DNA of 8,730 nt from Desulfobacteraceae bacterium (GTDB lineage Bacteria; Desulfobacterota; Desulfobacteria; Desulfobacterales; BuS5), in contig DAOWMW010000045.1 of NCBI GenBank assembly GCA_030642865.1, positions 1-8,730 on the forward strand. The letters run 5' to 3'. Shown one piece after another: positions 6,780-8,730 of this stretch. The translations under genes and the position numbers were made by a program. Position 1 is the stretch's first letter; each line of letters opens with the position of its first letter. A model generated the notes under the pieces. It saw only the letters and a list, made by a program, of their open reading frames with translations, was not told where the DNA came from and ran no database searches.

Positions 6780-7510
6780 TCATAATACCTGCTATTGATT
6801 TAAAAAATGGAAAATGCGTTCGTCTCCTCCAGGGGGAGATGGATAAAGAGACAGTTTTTTTTGATAATCCTGCATCCGCTGCATTAAAATGGGAAAAGGA
6901 TGGGGCCAAACTTATTCATGTGGTGGATCTTGACGGTGCCATGGAAAAACACCCTAAAAACCTTGATTCCATAAAAAGCATTTTAAAGGCTGTGAACGTC
7001 CCGATTCAGGTGGGCGGCGGGATACGTGACGAAAAAACAATAAAGATGTTTCTTGACATTGGAGTAAAAAGAGTCATCATCGGAACAGAAGCGATCAAAA
7101 ACCCAAAACTCGTCAAAGAAGCATGCACAAAATTTCCCGGCCAGATTATAGTGGGAATCGATGCCCGTAACGGATACGTCGCAGTAGAAGGCTGGACTGA
7201 AACCACGCAAATAAAAGCTATTGACCTTGCCCAACAGTTTGAAGATTGCGGAGTAGCAGCCATAAATTTCACAGATATACTCAAAGATGGAATGGAATCC
7301 GGCCCCAACATAGAACAGACCAGGCAGCTTGCACAAGGAATATCTATTCCGGTTGTGGCTTCCGGTGGAGTTTCAACCATAGAGGATATAAAAAATCTAA
7401 TCCCCCTTGAAAAAGCAGGTGTGGTGGGAGTAATCACAGGCAAAGCTCTGTACACCAATAGTCTTGACCTTAAAGATGCAATAAAATTAACAAACACAGA
7501 TTCCTTATAA
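6776..7510 (+). CDS. hisA: ProFAR isomerase HisA
   Basis: This (beta/alpha)8-barrel enzyme isomerises ProFAR to PRFAR, an Amadori rearrangement in histidine synthesis. The length of 244 residues is typical. Visible features are IPAIDLKNGKCVRLLQG (4-20) with catalytic Asp8, HVVDLDGA (48-55), the phosphate loop VGGGIR (79-84), GIDARNG with the second catalytic Asp129, FTDILKDGMESGPN (165-178) and VVASGGVS. HisF is similar, but the MIIIPAIDL start and the DARNG motif point to HisA. Its ATG overlaps the lipoprotein stop and it lacks a good ribosome site of its own, so it is probably translationally coupled. hisH and hisF do not follow; repeat R3 does. Confidence 0.95.
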   Translation: MIIIPAIDLKNGKCVRLLQGEMDKETVFFDNPASAALKWEKDGAKLIHVVDLDGAMEKHPKNLDSIKSILKAVNVPIQVGGGIRDEKTIKMFLDIGVKRVIIGTEAIKNPKLVKEACTKFPGQIIVGIDARNGYVAVEGWTETTQIKAIDLAQQFEDCGVAAINFTDILKDGMESGPNIEQTRQLAQGISIPVVASGGVSTIEDIKNLIPLEKAGVVGVITGKALYTNSLDLKDAIKLTNTDSL

Positions 7511-7581
7511 TCTGCAAATACAAACCTCATGCTTTTTTTAATATTATTCGACCTGTGCGGTTAGGATTGGGTATGACATAC

Positions 7582-7740
7582 ATTACACATAATTGCACCG
7601 GGCTTGTGTTCGTCTTCAAGGCGCATCAATGGTTGCATACTCGGAGCCTTTTGGGCACCCACAGGGAGGATGCCCCTACGCAATTTTGGCCATTGATGCA
7701 ACACAGAAGACGGACACAAGAACAAGTAATTATGGGTAAT
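7582..7740. repeat. MITE-like imperfect inverted repeat R3
   Basis: Arms of 51 bp face each other: 7582-7632 and 7690-7740, about three quarters identical after one compensating gap on each side. Shared blocks include ATTAC, CATAATT, CTTGTGT, CGTCTTC and GCATCAATGG. The 57-bp centre holds a smaller GGGCA / TGCCC hairpin (7653-7675), whose CACAGGG and TGCCCCTAC words also occur in R2. The whole could fold as a long cruciform or RNA stem. No transposase is present and no clear target duplication is visible. It may terminate the his transcript or be a non-autonomous mobile element. Confidence 0.7.
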
Positions 7741-7760
7741 TTATAAAATTCACGATTCTA

Positions 7761-7766
7761 AGGAGG
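7761..7766 (+). promoter_or_regulatory. Strong ribosome binding site of the right-edge gene
   Basis: AGGAGG sits six bases before the ATG at 7773-7775 and fixes the start of the ketoacyl synthase-like gene. A TATAAA at 7742-7747 could be a -10 element but has no recognisable -35. Confidence 0.8.
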
Positions 7767-7772
7767 TTCAAA

Positions 7773-8730
7773 ATGAAATTTTGTGCTGTTGAATATGCGC
7801 TCCCGAGCAAAATGGTAACAAATGCAGATATTATTCAAGAGATTCTTTTAAAAAGCAAAAACTACTTAACAGGTAAAGCTCTTGACCTTCTGGAAAAAAC
7901 CTTTGAAGATCTTTTCGAAAAATCGATTACTTCTATCAGGTATCACCGGGCGGAAAATGAAAAAGCTTTACAATTTGGTATGGATGCAGGCAAAAAAGCT
8001 CTGGAATCTGCCAATATGTCACCAGATGAAATAGACCTTCTTATATATGTAGGCGTGGGAAGAGGTTTTATTGAACCTGCAACTGCAAATGTTTTTCAAA
8101 AGATTCTTAAGCTTAAAAATGCGACCTGTTTTGACATTTTAGACGCCTGCGCCAGCTGGCTCAGAGCCATCCATGTGGCACAGGCCTTCATAAAAACCGG
8201 AATGTATAAAAATATCATGATATTGAACTGTGAATTCAATTTCAAGGAATATGCAAACTTTGAATTCAGATCTGTTGCTGACGTGGAATCTAATTTCCCC
8301 ACATTTACAATAGGTGAAGCCGCAACAGCGACCATTGTTTCCCCATCAGAAGAGGATAATGAATATTATGCAGATTTTAAAACATGGGGTGAAAAGCATA
8401 CCCTGTGCAAAATACCGCTGCCTAATATTAATGAGTATTCAGACGGTGAAATAATAAATATACCTTCTCCCTTAACTTTTTTTTCTTATGGAGAAAAATT
8501 ATTCAGATTTGTTTTTTCAAAACTATGCCGGCATTATAAAGAAGTTGCAGCACTCAGCCAGTTCAAACATGAAATAGTATTCAGTCATTCTGCCAGTGAT
8601 GCCATGAGTAACAGGGTGATAGATACCTGCAAGCTTGGCAGAGAAACAGGCTATAATATACACAAACGTTTTGGAAATACTGTATCTGCATCTGTTCCCC
8701 TTGCCATGTCCTGTGCTATTAAGGAAGGAA
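7773..8730 (+). CDS. Ketoacyl synthase III-like (FabH/thiolase superfamily) enzyme, 3' partial
   Basis: The frame is open from the ATG to the window edge (319 codons) and lacks only a short C-terminus. The fold is that of the FabH branch of the thiolase superfamily, and the Cys-His-Asn triad can be placed: Cys126 in FDILDACASWLRAI, His272 in IVFSHSASDAMSN, and Asn302 in FGNTVSASVPLAM. The motifs differ from housekeeping FabH (AACSGF, HQAN, FGDGAGA become DACASW, HSAS, IGEAATA). A charged helical segment (about 18-60) precedes the first core strands. It is probably a specialised acyl-condensing or acyl-transfer enzyme; the substrate is unknown. A BioZ-like role in pimelate formation is possible given the nearby bio genes, but nothing specific supports it. 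Confidence 0.82.
   Translation, partial: MKFCAVEYALPSKMVTNADIIQEILLKSKNYLTGKALDLLEKTFEDLFEKSITSIRYHRAENEKALQFGMDAGKKALESANMSPDEIDLLIYVGVGRGFIEPATANVFQKILKLKNATCFDILDACASWLRAIHVAQAFIKTGMYKNIMILNCEFNFKEYANFEFRSVADVESNFPTFTIGEAATATIVSPSEEDNEYYADFKTWGEKHTLCKIPLPNINEYSDGEIINIPSPLTFFSYGEKLFRFVFSKLCRHYKEVAALSQFKHEIVFSHSASDAMSNRVIDTCKLGRETGYNIHKRFGNTVSASVPLAMSCAIKEG

Noticed and set aside
7006..7530. 174-residue minus-strand open frame
   Set aside because: It lies antisense to hisA, whose motifs are complete, and shows no protein family features.
7555..7746. Short plus-strand open frame after hisA
   Set aside because: It coincides with the R3 inverted repeat, so its codons are explained by the repeat, and it has no ribosome site.
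7773..8730. Calling the right-edge gene fabH or bioZ
   Set aside because: The triad fits the superfamily, but the flanking motifs differ from FabH, and no BioZ-specific residue could be verified by eye.

Overview
The window looks like chromosomal DNA from an anaerobic deltaproteobacterium, most plausibly a sulfate reducer of the Desulfobacteraceae type. This is an inference from three things: the moderately AT-rich sequence, the style of the biotin and histidine proteins, and the short palindromic repeats between genes. It contains no rRNA, tRNA, CRISPR array, transposase or phage gene.

Layout. Positions 1-245 hold the lysine- and glutamate-rich C-terminal tail of an unrecognised plus-strand protein. 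It converges on a complete minus-strand biotin operon, bioB-bioA-bioF-bioD (4960 down to 490). The convergent gap at 246-489 holds a ladder of GC-rich hairpins and a modular palindromic repeat (R1). Upstream of bioB there is a good sigma-70-like promoter (TTGACA, 17 nt, TACATT). A degenerate BirA-like operator with a perfect 14-bp palindrome in its spacer lies right at the bioB start. The 552-bp divergent gap up to hisB holds a second copy of the modular repeat (R2), in opposite orientation to R1. On the plus strand follow hisB, a predicted envelope lipoprotein and hisA, tightly packed (4-nt gap, then an ATGA overlap). A 159-bp MITE-like inverted repeat (R3) separates hisA from a ketoacyl synthase III-like gene that runs off the right edge.

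Function. BioF, BioA, BioD and BioB together convert a pimeloyl thioester to biotin; no pimelate-forming gene (bioC, bioH, bioW, bioI or a clear bioZ) is visible. HisB and HisA are two non-adjacent steps of histidine synthesis, so the remaining his genes must lie elsewhere. The lipoprotein between them belongs to a family I know only as uncharacterised.

Most interesting points. BioB has Ser where the first auxiliary-cluster cysteine (E. coli Cys97) should be, and an extra Cys two residues after the Arg260 equivalent. This suggests the alternative auxiliary cluster reported for biotin synthases of strict anaerobes. The palindromic repeats share modules and form a small interspersed family. No wholly new multi-gene system is evident; the least explained proteins are the hisB-hisA lipoprotein and the right-edge ketoacyl synthase-like enzyme.
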